Numbered from the stretch's first letter, positions 10,460-51,609 are shown. The stretch is DNA of 64,000 nucleotides from Cristatella mucedo (GCA_009760855.2 WPIO01000003.1:5644501-5708500), one strand, 5' to 3'. The notes: generated from the sequence alone by a model not told the origin. Made by a program: numbers and translations.

Positions 10460-13400
10460 ATAGCTACTGTCCTTTCACATTCGAATCTTCTCTCACACGA
10501 TCAGCCACTTAGATGAATGCTGCAAACTAGCGTACTGTTTTTGAGTTCCTAAAAAAGCTTAGCACGTCGTCGGAGTCCTGCATTCGACATAGTTGCTTAG
10601 CAGGCTTCAGTCTATTTAGTTTACTGCCTCAGGTATGAGAGTATGTGCATTGTAAGCCTAATCTGATAATTGTATACATGATCTGGAGGGGCTCTCGTAA
10701 AAAGATAGCAGCGGTCGTCAAAGCGGTTGTCAAACGGCCTGCCAGTGTTCTTTTGTCTTTGTAAATGAACGCTGCTCAATTAGCCTCCTCGTACTGCAAG
10801 AATTTTGGTCAGATTAGTCACCGCATGGCTATCACTTACTGCGCCCGATGCAATTACCCCGTGTAGGAGTTCAAGTGCCCAGAAACAAGTTTGGTTCTCT
10901 TGGGCTTCATAAATATGTTATTTTATATATCATAAGCTTACGAGCTTGTTTATGCAAAAACTCACAGGAAATTACGAAGTTGCGTTACAATGCAGGTCTG
11001 AGTATCCGCTGACCTAGTGGTAAGCCTAGCCTTGCTGGTGAGTCCGGCCTAATGTTGAGCAAGGGCTCCGCGGCCTGAGTCGTTAAGTTCGCGAATCTCG
11101 CTTTCAGTCTTTCTCTGTTCTTGACCTTGCAGGTGACATTTCAGTTGAGCTCCCGCAATGTGGCACTCTTTTGTTTCCTGCTTTTCTCGTTGTTGTCTGC
11201 GATAGATACGCTAACATTCTGCTCGCTTTACACCTTTCCCCAATTTATTGCTGTGAAAACTCGCAGGTCCACGATGGCTGGCGGAAACCACGTGTTTGAC
11301 ATGGAAATTAGCGTGCACCAGCGAAAAATCACGGAAAACCAGCTTTGGACGGTTGGCTTAAGTGGCAGCCGACCCAACTGGTGGGCTCGCCCCATTGACT
11401 GCCAACCTTAGAGCTCTTAGTTAATTGAGTCAAATTTGTAACTGAGGATAAATGAAATCGTGCTACAATTATTTTTCAAAGTTTTCATATAAAGCGAATG
11501 CAAATTTAAAAATGCGAAATTTATTCGTCTGTGCCGGATAGCGAATCGGCATTAGCTTGTGTGTATACATGGAACGTACAAACGTGCTAACCGTCTTTAG
11601 ATTTCTACTAATCGTATAGTTGTACCCAGGCGAGTTTCGGTAGCCTGGGATTGCTGTAATGTGTAAAGGTCACCGGCTAGGCCGAAGCCTAACCTTGGAG
11701 CTTGAGCCCGGATGGGCGACGGCGGCTCTTAATCTGACCATTCATTTACCGGACATTCGTCGGCAGAGACGAGGGGGCTGGTTCGGAATGTCGGCAGTAT
11801 CCACACCCAGAAAAGATGGATAGCTGGCGTTTCTCGACTGAGCAGTCAACCACGGAAGGCTACGAATACTAACTGCCCGAGCGTGGGTGGAGATACACGG
11901 GTGCACGCTCGCTACTATGGCTTGTAAATTTGAAGTTTCCCTGAGCATGACACTCGCAGCCTCACCTCTGTGAGCTGGAGCCCTCGACGATGTGAGATGC
12001 GTCGCGCTAGTGAGTCCCCGTTACTGCAGCCAATGTCATACCGATGTCACCTCGGTTGCTATTTGTGCGGATTGTTGCCCGCCTTTAAGATTGCTCCGAT
12101 CCGAGAGTGTCCTCCCGCTTCGGGAAGGCTGGCTTCGTTGTTTCCGATGCCCCCTTAGACTAATGTACCTAGAGCCTCCAATAGTTCTCTTTGCTCGCCT
12201 GTTATTGTTGGCACAAATTGTAATGAAGAGGTTTAATTGAACTGCCTCTCGTCTTGTCCTAGCCAAGCGACAGCGACGTAGCAGCGGGTGGTGTAGCTGG
12301 GACAAGGGTGTGCTCGGGCGCGAAATTGCCGACCGCCTAGTTTCGGTTACATAATAACCCCCCCCAACCCGCGAGGAATCGCACGAAAAATCTATCAGTG
12401 CAGGTAAGTCGCCGATGAAAAGCATGTGCAGCAAGGCATGTTTAGTGTCAACTACGAAAATGCATATTGCAGCTACGAATACAAATTAGAAAATTATCTC
12501 CTTCCCCCTTTTTCGCCACGGTACTCATTATTGCTTTACCGTTTAAAGCAGTGCTATAAACTTGGATTAATATAGACTAGGATAACAAATGCATGACCTA
12601 AAGGCAGATTTACAAGTCACAATTTCAGTCAATTTTTCTCACTGCTCGCCTCCTCACTAAACAGGCCTCTGCTTGTCGGCCCCGACGTCAGCCTGCGACC
12701 AGAGTTTATTTGCTGTTCCTGCAATGTGATAACTAGAAACTGCATGTACCATAGTCTTGGTCTACGATGCTATATGACAGGTAAGATTATTTAAGAATCA
12801 GTCGATAAACGGATTGCTTCCGAATGGGGCAGCCACGCTCAAGCAAGTGCTGTTTTCTCTTGCCTGAATTGAACACAGCCACGTTCTCACACAATCGTGT
12901 AGACTAAATTTTGAGGCATGGCCTATTGTGAGCTCTTATTGCCAGTACTACGGCTTCCGCTGAGGCTGATTCAATGATTGCTAGCCGCGCTTCGTGTATG
13001 TGAGGCCAAACACTCGCTACTTGCATTGTGCAAGTGCGAAAGGTATAGTCTCGAGTCGCTACTCGCTTGTGAAACAAGCTGAAGCTACACGACGAGTCAC
13101 TATGATCACTCAGAGTCTTGGCGAGAGACAGGCGTAGTACTTCTAATTAGTCAGATTTCTTGTGGTTAAGTCTCGGAAGTTCTCTTCGCCTGCCGTAATT
13201 AGTCACGGCAATCTTTTATTTGATGCTTTAGAACGATGGCTAATTCACAGAGTTCAGTGGTATACAAAATCTTTTACTCTGCCTTCTGTAAGGAGCAGGG
13301 TTGGGGAGGGTCACTGCTCCGAATCAGCCAGCAAATGCCAAGAGCAAGCCCAAGCGGAAATGTTCATAGCGAATGCCTGAGTAAACAATTTCCGTCATTA

Positions 13401-13950
13401 AAAAAGCCACCCAAATTTGAATCACATTCAGTTAATCACGACATACAACAATGGTGATTCGTGACTGCAAAAACAAAAACTGGCTGATTTAAAAAAGCAT
13501 CGACTTGCGATCTTTATTAAACCAAACACCAAAAGTCCTGGCTTGTTTCAGCACGTCAGCACAATACACTGTAGTACAGCGCCAGCCTGGCTCAATTTTA
13601 GGGCTCACAAGAACTGTGCTGAGAAAAAACACGTTTGTCTCAGAGCAGTGAGCCAGTGAGAGCAGCAGTGAGACAGGAAGGGCTTCACGAGAGCCGGGAA
13701 CCTCAATGGCCGAACTGTAGCATTTCTGCCTGTAGCATCAGCCTGGTATCAGCATGAGCGGCTTATCGACATCGACTGGCGGCAACCTCGGCCGTAACGC
13801 AGTCCAAGAAGAATCGTTGGTAGCCTTTTCGGCATTCAAGCTGGACGGAGTTGTCCATCCAGTGGTCGAGCGATGGCAACAATTTTCTTACCGTAATGGC
13901 CCACGGTGCCGGGTCCAATGCTACTAAGCTCTTGCCACATTGTTACGGCT
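10460..13950. other. Unassigned stretch
   Basis: No exon, RNA gene or dispersed repeat could be supported. Plus 11121-11411 has a 96-codon frame preceded by pyrimidine-rich sequence and including an acceptor-like ctcgcag at 11262-11268, but no homology or downstream exon is visible. Minus 12036-12434 has a 132-codon frame of biased composition. Both are probably chance. Confidence 0.4.
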
Positions 13951-13954
13951 AGTT

Positions 13955-14258
13955 AAAATAATAATAATAATAATGATAATAATAATGCAATTGATAAAGC
14001 ACCCTCAGGGAACCTCGGGGAACAATCTCTTTCCAGGCGCTTTACATTTGCTGCAAGGGGAAACGCGATTAAATGGTGAGTAATATCATGCTTGATAAAC
14101 AACATGAATAACATGGTTAGTGGCAGCATGCACAGTGTCAGCACGCATAAGCATATGAAGGACGAATCACAGGGACCCACTAAATGCTGTCCTAAATTGG
14201 TGTTTTTAAGTTCTTTTTAAATGTGGTCAAGTCAGGGGATGTTCTGATGCAAGTCGGG
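13955..14258 (-). mobile_element. LINE A 3' end
   Basis: An (AAT)n tail at 13957-13988, then the complement of the terminal hairpin (degraded), 'ggcgctttacatttgctgcaa', 'tgataaacaacatgaataacatggtt' and 'ggacccactaaatgctgtcctaaa', all collinear with 3972-4290. It ends abruptly next to a SINE2. Confidence 0.8.
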
Positions 14259-14263
14259 ATGAG

Positions 14264-14425
14264 CCGTGATGGCACACTAGGTAAGGCGGTTGCTTTCATG
14301 ACCTCGGTCATGAGGTCGTGGGTTTGATTCCTGCGGTGGGCGATCCTTTATCGCCACTGCAAGCAGTGGTGATAGCAATCAAAGCTTTTCTGTCTCTATA
14401 CAAAAGGAGGCTGTTTAATCAGCTA
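14264..14425 (+). mobile_element. SINE2 copy
   Basis: It contains gccgtgatggcacactaggt (A-box region), gtcgtgggtttgattcctgc (B-box), the palindromic core tatcgccactgcaagcagtg plus gtgata, and the end ggctgtttaatcagctagga. Probably transcribed by Pol III when young. Confidence 0.85.
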
Positions 14426-14564
14426 GGAAGAGTCGGGTGCCATTCGCTCAAGGCCGTCGCCTTCGCTTCGTAGTCGTCTCCGACAGTTACCGGACTCGTT
14501 TTCTATTGAAGCGATGGAGGAGGCCGGGCTGTGCTCACCAGAGATCAGCGGCCGCGAGACATAC

Positions 14565-14705
14565 CAGACCAATGTAATGTAATGTATCTCCGTCAGTAAC
14601 TCCACAAAGTCATAAAGACCATGTGGGTCTTACGCAGGAGAGTTTTGTATAGCGCACTCACAGCCTAAGCGGCTTTCGGTACGCATAAGCGACAGGAGAA
14701 TTCGG
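14565..14705 (-). mobile_element. LINE B 3' end
   Basis: A (TAATG)n tail at 14572-14584, then atctccgtcagtaactccacaaag, gtgggtcttacgcaggagagtt and cctaagcggctttcggtacg, as in the LINE B 3' ends at 35275 and 59200. Short, 5'-truncated. Confidence 0.65.
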
Positions 14706-14938
14706 TGGACGCCAACAAACGTGTTTGTATAGCGTCTACGGTTCGCATTTTGTGTGTACACGCGTCTAGTCCCGGTGTAGGGATTTGGCGCGGTGAACTT
14801 AGTTTAGGGTCCGGCGAATTGAATGGAGATAGGAGCGTCAGCACTTCTGTGGAAGTCGTTGCACACCCAAACCGCAGTCACTTGCACGTACTGGTTTGGT
14901 TGTTCGGCCCTAACTGTAGACGCAGGTGGCCAAAGTAC

Positions 14939-14952
14939 GGGGGGGGGGGGGA
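14939..14952 (+). repeat. Poly-G run
   Basis: An uninterrupted G tract of about 14 bases on the plus strand; a possible G-quadruplex or assembly-sensitive site. Confidence 0.8.
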
Positions 14953-15120
14953 GGTATTTCCCCTGTGAGGCACATGGTTGTTCGGACCCTCTGTCTATTT
15001 GGGTCAATCCCCACAATAGGCCTAGGTGACCTATGTACGAAGAGATACTACCCTACAGTTATCTGGTTGTTCGGGGGCCTTCGTCTAGGACTCGAACGAA
15101 CGATTTGGATAACGTGCTTC

Positions 15121-15205
15121 CTTTGCAGCAATTATAAAGCACCAAGAAAGAGACTGAGTTCTCCGAGGGCGCTTTATCGAATGTTATATTATTATTATTA
15201 TTGTT
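15121..15205 (+). mobile_element. LINE A 3' tail only
   Basis: Reads tttgcagcaattataaagca, then agagactgagttctccgagg, then gcgctttatcgaatgtt and (ATT)n: the terminal hairpin and tail of LINE A without coding sequence. Confidence 0.75.
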
Positions 15206-15330
15206 AACTTACCACTGAGCCATTGTGTAGTTCGAACTGTAGTAACAACTCTTGTGATTTTTTCCACTGCCATATGCACGGCAGCATGTCCAGCTGTGCC
15301 CCTAACATACCCAGTGCTCCAAGTCAACAT

Positions 15331-15400
15331 ATGTGAAGCGCCTGAATTGAGATTAAGTTCTCTTGGGGCGCTATATAAGTGAATTATATTTTTTTGTATT
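15331..15400 (+). mobile_element. SINE1 3' end only
   Basis: Reads catatgtgaagcgcctgaat, then tgagattaagttctcttggg, then gcgctatataagtgaattat. This copy keeps fully paired AGCGCC and GGGCGCT stems. Confidence 0.7.
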
Positions 15401-15404
15401 AATA

Positions 15405-16140
15405 GTTTGCACACGCAGTTTGATAGATCAAGGACTTGAACTTGACCTATATAACACAGCCTTAGTCACATTGCCGCTTGAGGATATCAATCGTCGACTT
15501 CCAAAATCTTGTCGCTAGAAGAACACAGAATTTTGTCAGCAATATTTTCTTAACCAAGCCTACTTCTTCACTAGATCGTACTATCCAGAGGATGTCAACG
15601 GTACATAACATGCATACAGGTAAAAAGGTAAGTCGGCTGATATAACATAGTTGTTTGCACTGTGCTTGTAGTTGCAAGATCTGGGCTGAAAAGTGCCAGC
15701 ATTTAACCCCCTCCTGCTTTTTACCCCCGGCTTTCACTCGAGGCGAAATGACTGAATACATCTGCAGTCATTATACTAATAATATTAACAATGACGTTTC
15801 TATTAAAACATAGACTCCGTGTACAAGCACACACTATACCTAAAGAAAATCCTTCGACTCTTGGAAGCTTATGTGCTTTGCAGCACCTGCTTAAGCAATG
15901 TCTTGATTTTAAGCATAGATATAAACACACACTGCTTGACATAATATCTTGGTTTGCTAGCATTTCGAACCGTGCGATACTAGGTGCTACGATGCTGAAC
16001 CAAGAAAACCAGGCATACAGCTAAGCTAGACACTCATTATTATCCCTAACACTTGCTGACAACACATAAGGTCATTCATTTGCTCGAAGACAGGTCAATG
16101 AGCACATTCTTGTGAACAAGTGCATACACCAAAACGGTAG
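15405..16140. other. Intergenic, nothing recognised
   Basis: No gene or dispersed repeat identified downstream of the kinase gene's poly(A) site. Confidence 0.4.
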
Positions 16141-16144
16141 CTAT

Positions 16145-44812
<28,668 letters not shown>

Positions 44813-45600
44813 CGCCGTGGATCCAGATGGCAGATTCTCCGCAGACCGTAGCAGTTACCATCATAGGGTGGGCTAGCGCACCGGCAGCACCCTTTAAAGA
44901 AGGGCTGCCAGACGAATATCCTTCCGAGTTTCTTCACGGATATGAAGTCCACTAGATACTAAAATCTTCGGCTGACAAAAGCACTTGAGCGACCCGCACC
45001 ACACACCAATCACGCCTGCGGAAACGCAGGGCGCAGCACAACCCTGAAAGACCAACGAAGGGGTGCGCAGTCCAGCTAACTTCCGGTAGGATGCGTAGGC
45101 GGCCGCTCCAATCTTCTCTTTACCAGCGTAACCAAGTTTCAGCACGAACTCTAGGTGGCGAACACAGCAAGACTGAGCTCTACTGGTTGACGTAGTGCAA
45201 ACCGTATTTGCAGTAAACGGAAGGCGTACTCCTGAAGGTGACGTCACTTTGAACCGCACGCTATAGGCCTTGACATTGCTGTTATGGATTTTTTCTTCCG
45301 GTCGCCCGCGTGGATTTCGAACGGCGAACAAAATGCGTAGCGGGTGAGGCAAGGCGGCATGTTGCGCGAAATTTAAGGCTCCGAATAAGCTAGGGCAAGG
45401 CTTTTTTCACAACCCTGCTTCGTCAAGGTTGCCTCTTTTTTCAGCCGTGTACGCAGCCCAACTGTCGCCGTTCAGGTTATGACCGCGAAACCCTTACTTG
45501 TTCGGTAGTAGCACAACGCGTGTTATGTGGCAAATACCTGAAGCTTGAAATACGCCGACGATAACAACAAAGCGCTCTATATTCTCCGCGCAACGCTAAA
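44813..45600 (-). promoter_or_regulatory. Putative kinase promoter / 5' UTR, GC-rich
   Basis: Immediately upstream of the kinase start, with more CpG than surrounding intron sequence. An open frame of 152 codons (minus 44894-45352) runs through it but has no recognisable domain; it may be 5' UTR or chance. I see no clear TATA box. The divergent Ash2-like gene lies on the other side, so part of a bidirectional promoter is possible. Confidence 0.4.
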
Positions 45601-45671
45601 AACATCATTATATTAGAAAAATCCCAACTAAAGCCTGTATATTACGGCTGATACTACATGCGACTTCCAGC

Positions 45672-46178
45672 TATAATAATAATAATGCATTTGATAAAGC
45701 GCCCTCAGAGAACTCAATCTATTTCTAGGCGCTTTACGTTTCCTGCGAAGGAAACGCGATCGAATGGTGAGTGGTATCATGCTTGATAAACGACATTAAT
45801 GACATGGTTAAGGGTGGCATGCACAGAGTCAGCATGCAAGTGTGGGCAGTGGCAGCATGCATAATGCCAGCACGAATAAGCACGTAAAGGACGAATCACA
45901 TGGATCCACTAAATGCTGTCCTAAATAGGTGTTTTAAAGTTCTTTTTAAATGTGGTCCAGTCAGGGGATGTGATGCAAGTCGGTAGTGAGTTCCAGGCTT
46001 TGGGAGCATACGAACTAAATGCACAGTCTCCAAAGGACTTGAGGTTTGTGCGAGGTATTGGTAGACTGTTGGATTCCGAAAAGCGGGTGGTAGGATGCTT
46101 GGCCTGGTGGGGGAGTAGATCTGAGGGACAGGCTGGAGCCAAAGAATGAAGTGACCTAAAAGTGAGCGACAAAACAAG
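45672..46178 (-). mobile_element. LINE A 3' fragment
   Basis: (TAA)n tail at 45674-45685, the complementary hairpin, then minus-strand coding PACPSDLLPHQAKHPTTRFS, IPRTNLKSFGDCAFSSYAPK and LTGPHLKRTLKHLFRTAFSG, with a frameshift from a small deletion. The best-preserved 3' fragment after the copy at 3972. Confidence 0.88.
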
Positions 46179-46179
46179 C

Positions 46180-47760
46180 TGACTCGCTAGCATGAATACT
46201 GCAGCTCGCTCTTAGCGCTAGAACTCACCGGAAGACTGTTGCACCGAGAGTGACTGCTTTCAGGACCATGCCTTATGTAATGGCCAGATCATTAGTCATG
46301 CAATAATCTCGCTCGTACAGAATAATACTTTTCGCTGCTCATAAGCCTATTTCATAAGCGGCTCAGTTCTTATTCAGCGGCAAAGCTCACAGTTGGTATT
46401 TGAGGTTCAGCTCTCAAGCTCATTGTCCATAATCGCTGCCATTATTACAAGTTCGTGTCGTTTCCTTTCGGGAACTGCGTCTTTGCTATAGTAAGGGGGC
46501 CATCGAGCGTTTGACCTTGACAGAGCTGGTAGACGGTTGTCATTTCGAATTGTGAGTTTTTCGTGAACCAGCCTAATTAGTTACATCGCCCACATGACGA
46601 TGTCGCTGCATATCTACTTGAGGGGAACGTTTTTACTGTATATCTTTTGATCGTATAGCTTTGTCAGTACGTTCTTCTGATGCAAGGACCTAATTACAAT
46701 AAGAGGGCCCTGCTACTCTTAAAGATTAGCTTCGGTCCCTCTGTTAGTTTGCTCACACGCAGGCTCGCAGAAGCCAATCTAGCTGTTAGTTGCAGAAATC
46801 TGACTTAACACAGGGCAAGGTTATCGAACCGTTTTTTGAGTTACCAGATTACTGCCAAAGGGCTGAAACAATCGTACTTTAGTAAATCACCCCTGCTTCA
46901 GGACGTTTCGATGAAGTGTAGCACAAGACGTCCTATATAAGTTGGCACTGAACAAATGCCACAATGTCCACTTGCCACTGGCCCATTCAACTGACAGTTT
47001 CCACCAATGAGCCCTACTACTACCATCGTCTTGCTCCAGGACTCAAAATCGCTGTTTTTAAATACACTACAACTAACACACCCATATCTTTAACAACTTG
47101 GACATGCATAAAAAGTGGCTTGTAGTATTTTAACGAATTCTGATGGTATCATTCGGCATCGAGAAGTTCGATCTTTCACAGCGCCCATCTCTAACAAAGA
47201 TGCATGCACCGAGTTGCACTCTTTAAAGGCAGAAGGTTAGCTGATTCACCAGCCTAATTAATGTAGATGCAGAACCACCGCTGGCAACCTGCTACTAATG
47301 CACTCGAGTATCATTGGAGTTCCTTTCACTTGCAAAAAGTAGTCTGGTGGCGCATGCACAGGCTTATATGCCGGTCAAAAGCTTACGTTTTGATTCCAGA
47401 GGTTGCAGAAATACTTAGGAAGCTGGTGCAGGATATATCGAGCAGTTTATTGTTAGCTACCGACACCCCACAGCAGTGCAGTAAGGAATTACCGAGGAGG
47501 TTCTGAATCCGTTAAGGTTGCAGAACCTAGACCTTGTCCTAACCAGCCAATCATGAGCTGATGTCATGCTTCTTTCGCTTAGCTGAGGGGGCGGAAGCCC
47601 TCTATTGCCATGCTCATTAGGCACACCGGCTCGTAAGGAGCTTCATTCAGTGCACATTATTTTCGTCTTGAGCCTTGCCTGGCTAATCAAATGAGAGGGC
47701 TCAATTTGGTTACATGCTGGTTGGTGTACTAACCTCTCAATACGGACCAACTGTGGAACC
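46180..47760. other. Intergenic, nothing recognised
   Basis: No gene, RNA or repeat supported. Confidence 0.4.
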
Positions 47761-47764
47761 ATAT

Positions 47765-50740
47765 GCATTCGGTATGCATTTGGTAGCCAATAGACTTCAT
47801 CTCACACAACAAAGAGAAAGTGGAAAGCATAGCAGAGTCAGGAGAACAGTTGAGGTAGTGAGTTGCATGTAAGTAGCAGCTCAGGACCTATGGAAAGAAT
47901 GAGTCAGGAGAGCAGTTGAGGTAGTGAGTAGCATGTAAGTAGCAGCTTAGGAGCGATGGAAAGGATGAGCCGTAGCCGGCAGCAGGATAGTAGTTGTCAT
48001 TGCTTAACAATCGTGGAAGCCAGTTCCACAGTCTAGGACATGCAGAGCGAAAACTTCTGTCGTCAACGGTCTTTAAGCAAAGGAATGGAACAGCTAATTG
48101 ATTGTCCATGCAGGACCTGATGGTACGAGAAGGCTGAAACTGGTGCAACAGTTCAGCTAGGTATGGAGGAGGCAAGCCATGGCAGGCCATGTGGGTCAGT
48201 GTAAGAACTTTGCTCTGTATCCATTGATCAACCGGCATCCATCCTAGCTCTTTTAGCAAAGGAGACACACAGTCAAACCTCTGGGGCTTGAAAACTAGCC
48301 TTGCAGCCATATTCATAGCCATTTGTAATGGCCTTGTTGCCTTTTTTGGTAAGACAAACCAAAAAGGAATTACAATAATAGAGCAAAGACAGAACTAAGG
48401 AGCTAGTTAAATTTGTTGCAAGCCACCATGGAAGACAGCTCCTAATCTTAGATAGGGATTGGACCTGATGGCTAGCTGTAGAAGCAGTCTTCTGAAGGAA
48501 GCTTTTAGAATTTAGGCAGCTGTCGAAAACGAAAGCTAAATTTCGAGCACGTGATGACGGTTGCTCAACTGCGTCACCTATTAGAAGAGCAAAGTCTTTT
48601 AATCCAGCCATACGCTTAGGGTGTCCAATGAGCAGCAGTTCGGTTTTATCGTCATTTAGTTTCATGAAGTTTTCTGACATCCAGGATCGAATGTCGGCAA
48701 GGCAAGCATTCAGGTTATCAGTTGCTGCCACAGATTCCGACGGCTTGAATGACAAATACAGCTGAGTATCGTCAGCATAAAAGTGATATCCTATTCCATG
48801 GGCCTTAATCACTTTTCCCAGAGGTTGAGTATAAATGAAAAACAGCAAGAGACCGAGGACGGACCCTTGAGGGACTCCACAGGTGACTCGTCTCGTGGTT
48901 GAGACCTGACCCCCAGACGACACGGATTGAAAACGATCAGACAAGTACGATTTAAACCATGCCAGTGCCTCGTCTGCCAGACCGATCGTTGTTCTCAATC
49001 GTTCAAGTAGGATATCATGATCAATGGTGTCAAGGCAGCTGATAGATCTAGCAGAGCTAGGGCAGTGACATTTCCGTCATCACTGCCACATAGAATGTCA
49101 TGGTTAACACGGAGGAGAGCAGTTTCAGTGGAGTGCTGCCTCTTGAACCCCGATTGAAATGTTTCTGACATTTCATTCTTTTTAATATGTGCAACCAGCT
49201 GCCCAGCGACAATTATCAAGAATATTGAAGGAAGGAAAAAAGGAAAAGGGAAACTGGAGATAGTTGGCAAGGACCTCTGTATCTAATCCAGGCTTTTTAA
49301 GTATCGGTCTAATGATTACCGATTTGAAGGACTTGGGTACGACCCCTTTTTCCAAAGAAGTATTAAAAATCTCCTTTATTGTAGGGCTAAGTTGGTCTGC
49401 CAGTGAAGACCACAGAGATGATGGTATAGGGTTTTCAGTAGACTTTTTACTAGACCTTATTATGATAGCCATATCGCATGCAGAAACCTTTGAAAACCTT
49501 TTAAGGAAGGTCACAGGTTGTGATTCCACAATTGCTTTACTTGAAAGGAGCTTTATGGAGGCACGAGTGTGCACAACTTTTTCAGTAAAGAAGGCTGAAA
49601 ACTTTTCGGCTGAGCCGTTAATATCTGGGAAGTCAGACCTCGCAGCATTAGCCAGTAAAGTTTTTACTGTCCTATAGATCTGCTTTGGGTCCGACTGGCA
49701 GGGATTCAGTTTTCGAGTGAAAAATAAGCCCTGGCTTTTTAAAGCTTCCGGGTGTAGACTCAAAGGAAGTCTTTGAAATTGACTAGATCTGCATCAGACC
49801 CAGATTTCCTAAAACGACGTTTAAGCCTGCACTCAGCACGGCGAATCTTTTAAAGCTTTTTTGCAATTCGAAAGAAATCTCGGCGACTCTGTACACGGAT
49901 AGAATGAATGGGAGCATGCTTGTCAAGGGCACTCCTAAGTATCATGTTCGCTGCATCAGTGAAGGTATCGAGGCTGTTGGTCAAGTTTGGGTGCAGATCA
50001 AGAAGACCTGCATCGCAGATTTCAAAAATCTGTATGCCAATGGTTTTTAAGTTATGTCGTTGGACAAGTTCGACATTACCCTGTATGTAGAAGGGAGCAG
50101 GAACAGTAAATGAGACCGAACAATGATCCGAGAGGGTCAGTGGGCACACCACAAGGTCAGTGGGGAAGACATCCTTAGTGATCACGAAATGTAGGATATG
50201 GTCACCGATTTGGGTGGAATGGCTAACGTGTTTTACCAAACCAAAATTCTCCAGACAAGAAATAAATGGACATGGCCGTTGATAGTGTTGTCAACATGAA
50301 TATTGAAGTCTACAGCAATAAGTAATGACCTGTCACACACATATTTTAGTGAGGAACTCCGAAAACTCCTCTATAAACAAGTTTAGACAGCCAGCTGGAG
50401 GTTGGTATATCACGGCAGTGAGAGGCACTTTTGATGATGTCTTTGATGAGGACCTGATTGCAACTGATTCAAACGACGGTCCATGCGAAAAATTGCACAT
50501 CTTATAGCCAAATGATTCATGAACAACAATTGCTAACCTTCCACCAACCTTGTCAGAACGCATGGACCGAAAAGAACCCGGTTGGGATGGTCTCAGATAT
50601 GCAGCTACTGGAACAAGGCGTCATCCAAGTTTTGGTAACCAGAAAGGCATCTAGCTTCTCCTGGACAATCTGATTGCGGATAAGTAGCCCTATGGTTACC
50701 TTTAGCGAGAGGACATTCAGTAGACGGAATGTAAGAGGCT
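47765..50740 (-). mobile_element. LINE B, nearly full-length but broken copy
   Basis: A CR1/L2-like LINE read on the minus strand. The endonuclease part is at 50740-50130, with remnants such as LDAFLVTKTWMTPCSSS, GGRLAIVVHESFGYKM and the catalytic-type TLSDHCSVSF. A linker follows, then reverse transcriptase (49480-48270) with FQSGFKRQHSTETALLRVN, VTCGVPQGSVLG and YHFYADDTQLYLSF, then a C-terminal tail (48320-47890) with KPQRFDCVSPLLKELGW. It needs at least four frameshifts to read through, so it is inactive. A 66-bp tandem duplication (about 47835-47966) lies in the 3' region. Confidence 0.85.
48273..49270 (-). pseudogene. LINE B reverse transcriptase, broken frame
   Basis: Two overlapping open frames (48995-49270 and 48273-48998) together hold the RT core. 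The first ends at motif A (LLDLSAALTPLI, where the expected AFDTIDH-type sequence is shifted by a small indel), and the second starts just after it and carries motif B' (GVPQGS) and motif C (FYADDTQLY). Confidence 0.85.
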
Positions 50741-50811
50741 GTCAAAAAACTGAGCGGCACGTAGCAGCAGTGGTTCAGTGTGGTTTTTGCAAAACTGCAT
50801 TCAGTTGCATG

Positions 50812-51009
50812 CCTTATGTACAATCTCGGAGCAGAATTCCTTTTTGGCTCTTTCCCATTGCAGACAACCTCGTGTGGCTCTGTATGTTGAAATTACGGAT
50901 GTGCTTGCATCCTTATGTACAATCTCGAAGCAGAATTCTTTTTTGGCTCTGTCCCATTGCAGACAACCTCGTGTGGCTCTGTATGTTGAAATTATGGATG
51001 TACTTGCAT
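50812..51009. repeat. 99-bp tandem duplication
   Basis: Two copies (50812-50910, 50911-51009) differing at a few positions, each with cattgcagacaacctcgtgt, ggctctgtatgttgaaatta and ggatgt. The unit is a multiple of three and open on both strands. A diverged third copy of its core lies at 51293-51355. Confidence 0.9.
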
Positions 51010-51219
51010 CCACGCTCAAGGCCACTGTTATACATTTAGTCATTCACTGTTGCCAAGGATGCTGTCTGGTCGGCAACTACAGCAGGTGAAAAGGTTGCAG
51101 TTTAGTTCCAAATTTGCATTTATAAACATACATATTCCGAGATTCGACTCTAGCACGAACAGAGCAATTTAATGCCAAGTCTTAAAAAGGCCGGTGCTGA
51201 AGACAAAAGGAAGTATAGT

Positions 51220-51362
51220 CGTGCTATCTTAATCGGTAGGAGCACGGTATAGGTGATCCAGAGGTTGAAGGATCGTTCCTGCTCGTGTCAAAATTTGTTT
51301 TCTGCCCCAGACAGCCTCTGGTTGCTCTGTATTTTGAAATTATTGAAATTGCCCACTTGCAG
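51220..51362 (+). mobile_element. Candidate third tRNA-derived SINE
   Basis: The head has gtgctatcttaatcggtagg plus agcac (D-arm-like hairpin GTGCT/AGCAC, A-box-like), then ccagaggttgaaggatcgtt cct (B-box-like). The body, ttctgccccagacagcctct and ggttgctctgtattttgaaa, is related to the core of the 99-bp repeat upstream. Only one copy has the head, so the family assignment is tentative. Confidence 0.4.
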
Positions 51363-51609
51363 AACAGTTGCTGTATTTAGACAAAAGTGCTGATTACGTA
51401 CTACAGGACGTGCTAGCCTAAGAGCTTGCATGCTAAACGTAGTATGTAGTAAGTAGCTGGTGTTTTGTGTTTTTCCTCATCACGTGTCGAAGGTCGATGA
51501 GATTCGGTCGTGGCTTGCAAGCCAAATGTGGTGATGCAAAAGTGCCACTGGTCCCGGATTGCGCAACTAAACTTGAAGCAATTGCCCTATCTCAGAAGGA
51601 TGCTATCTC

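Noticed and set aside
11121-11411. Possible first exon (MAGGNHVFDMEIS...) after an acceptor-like CAG
   Set aside because: No recognised homology and no downstream exon found in phase.
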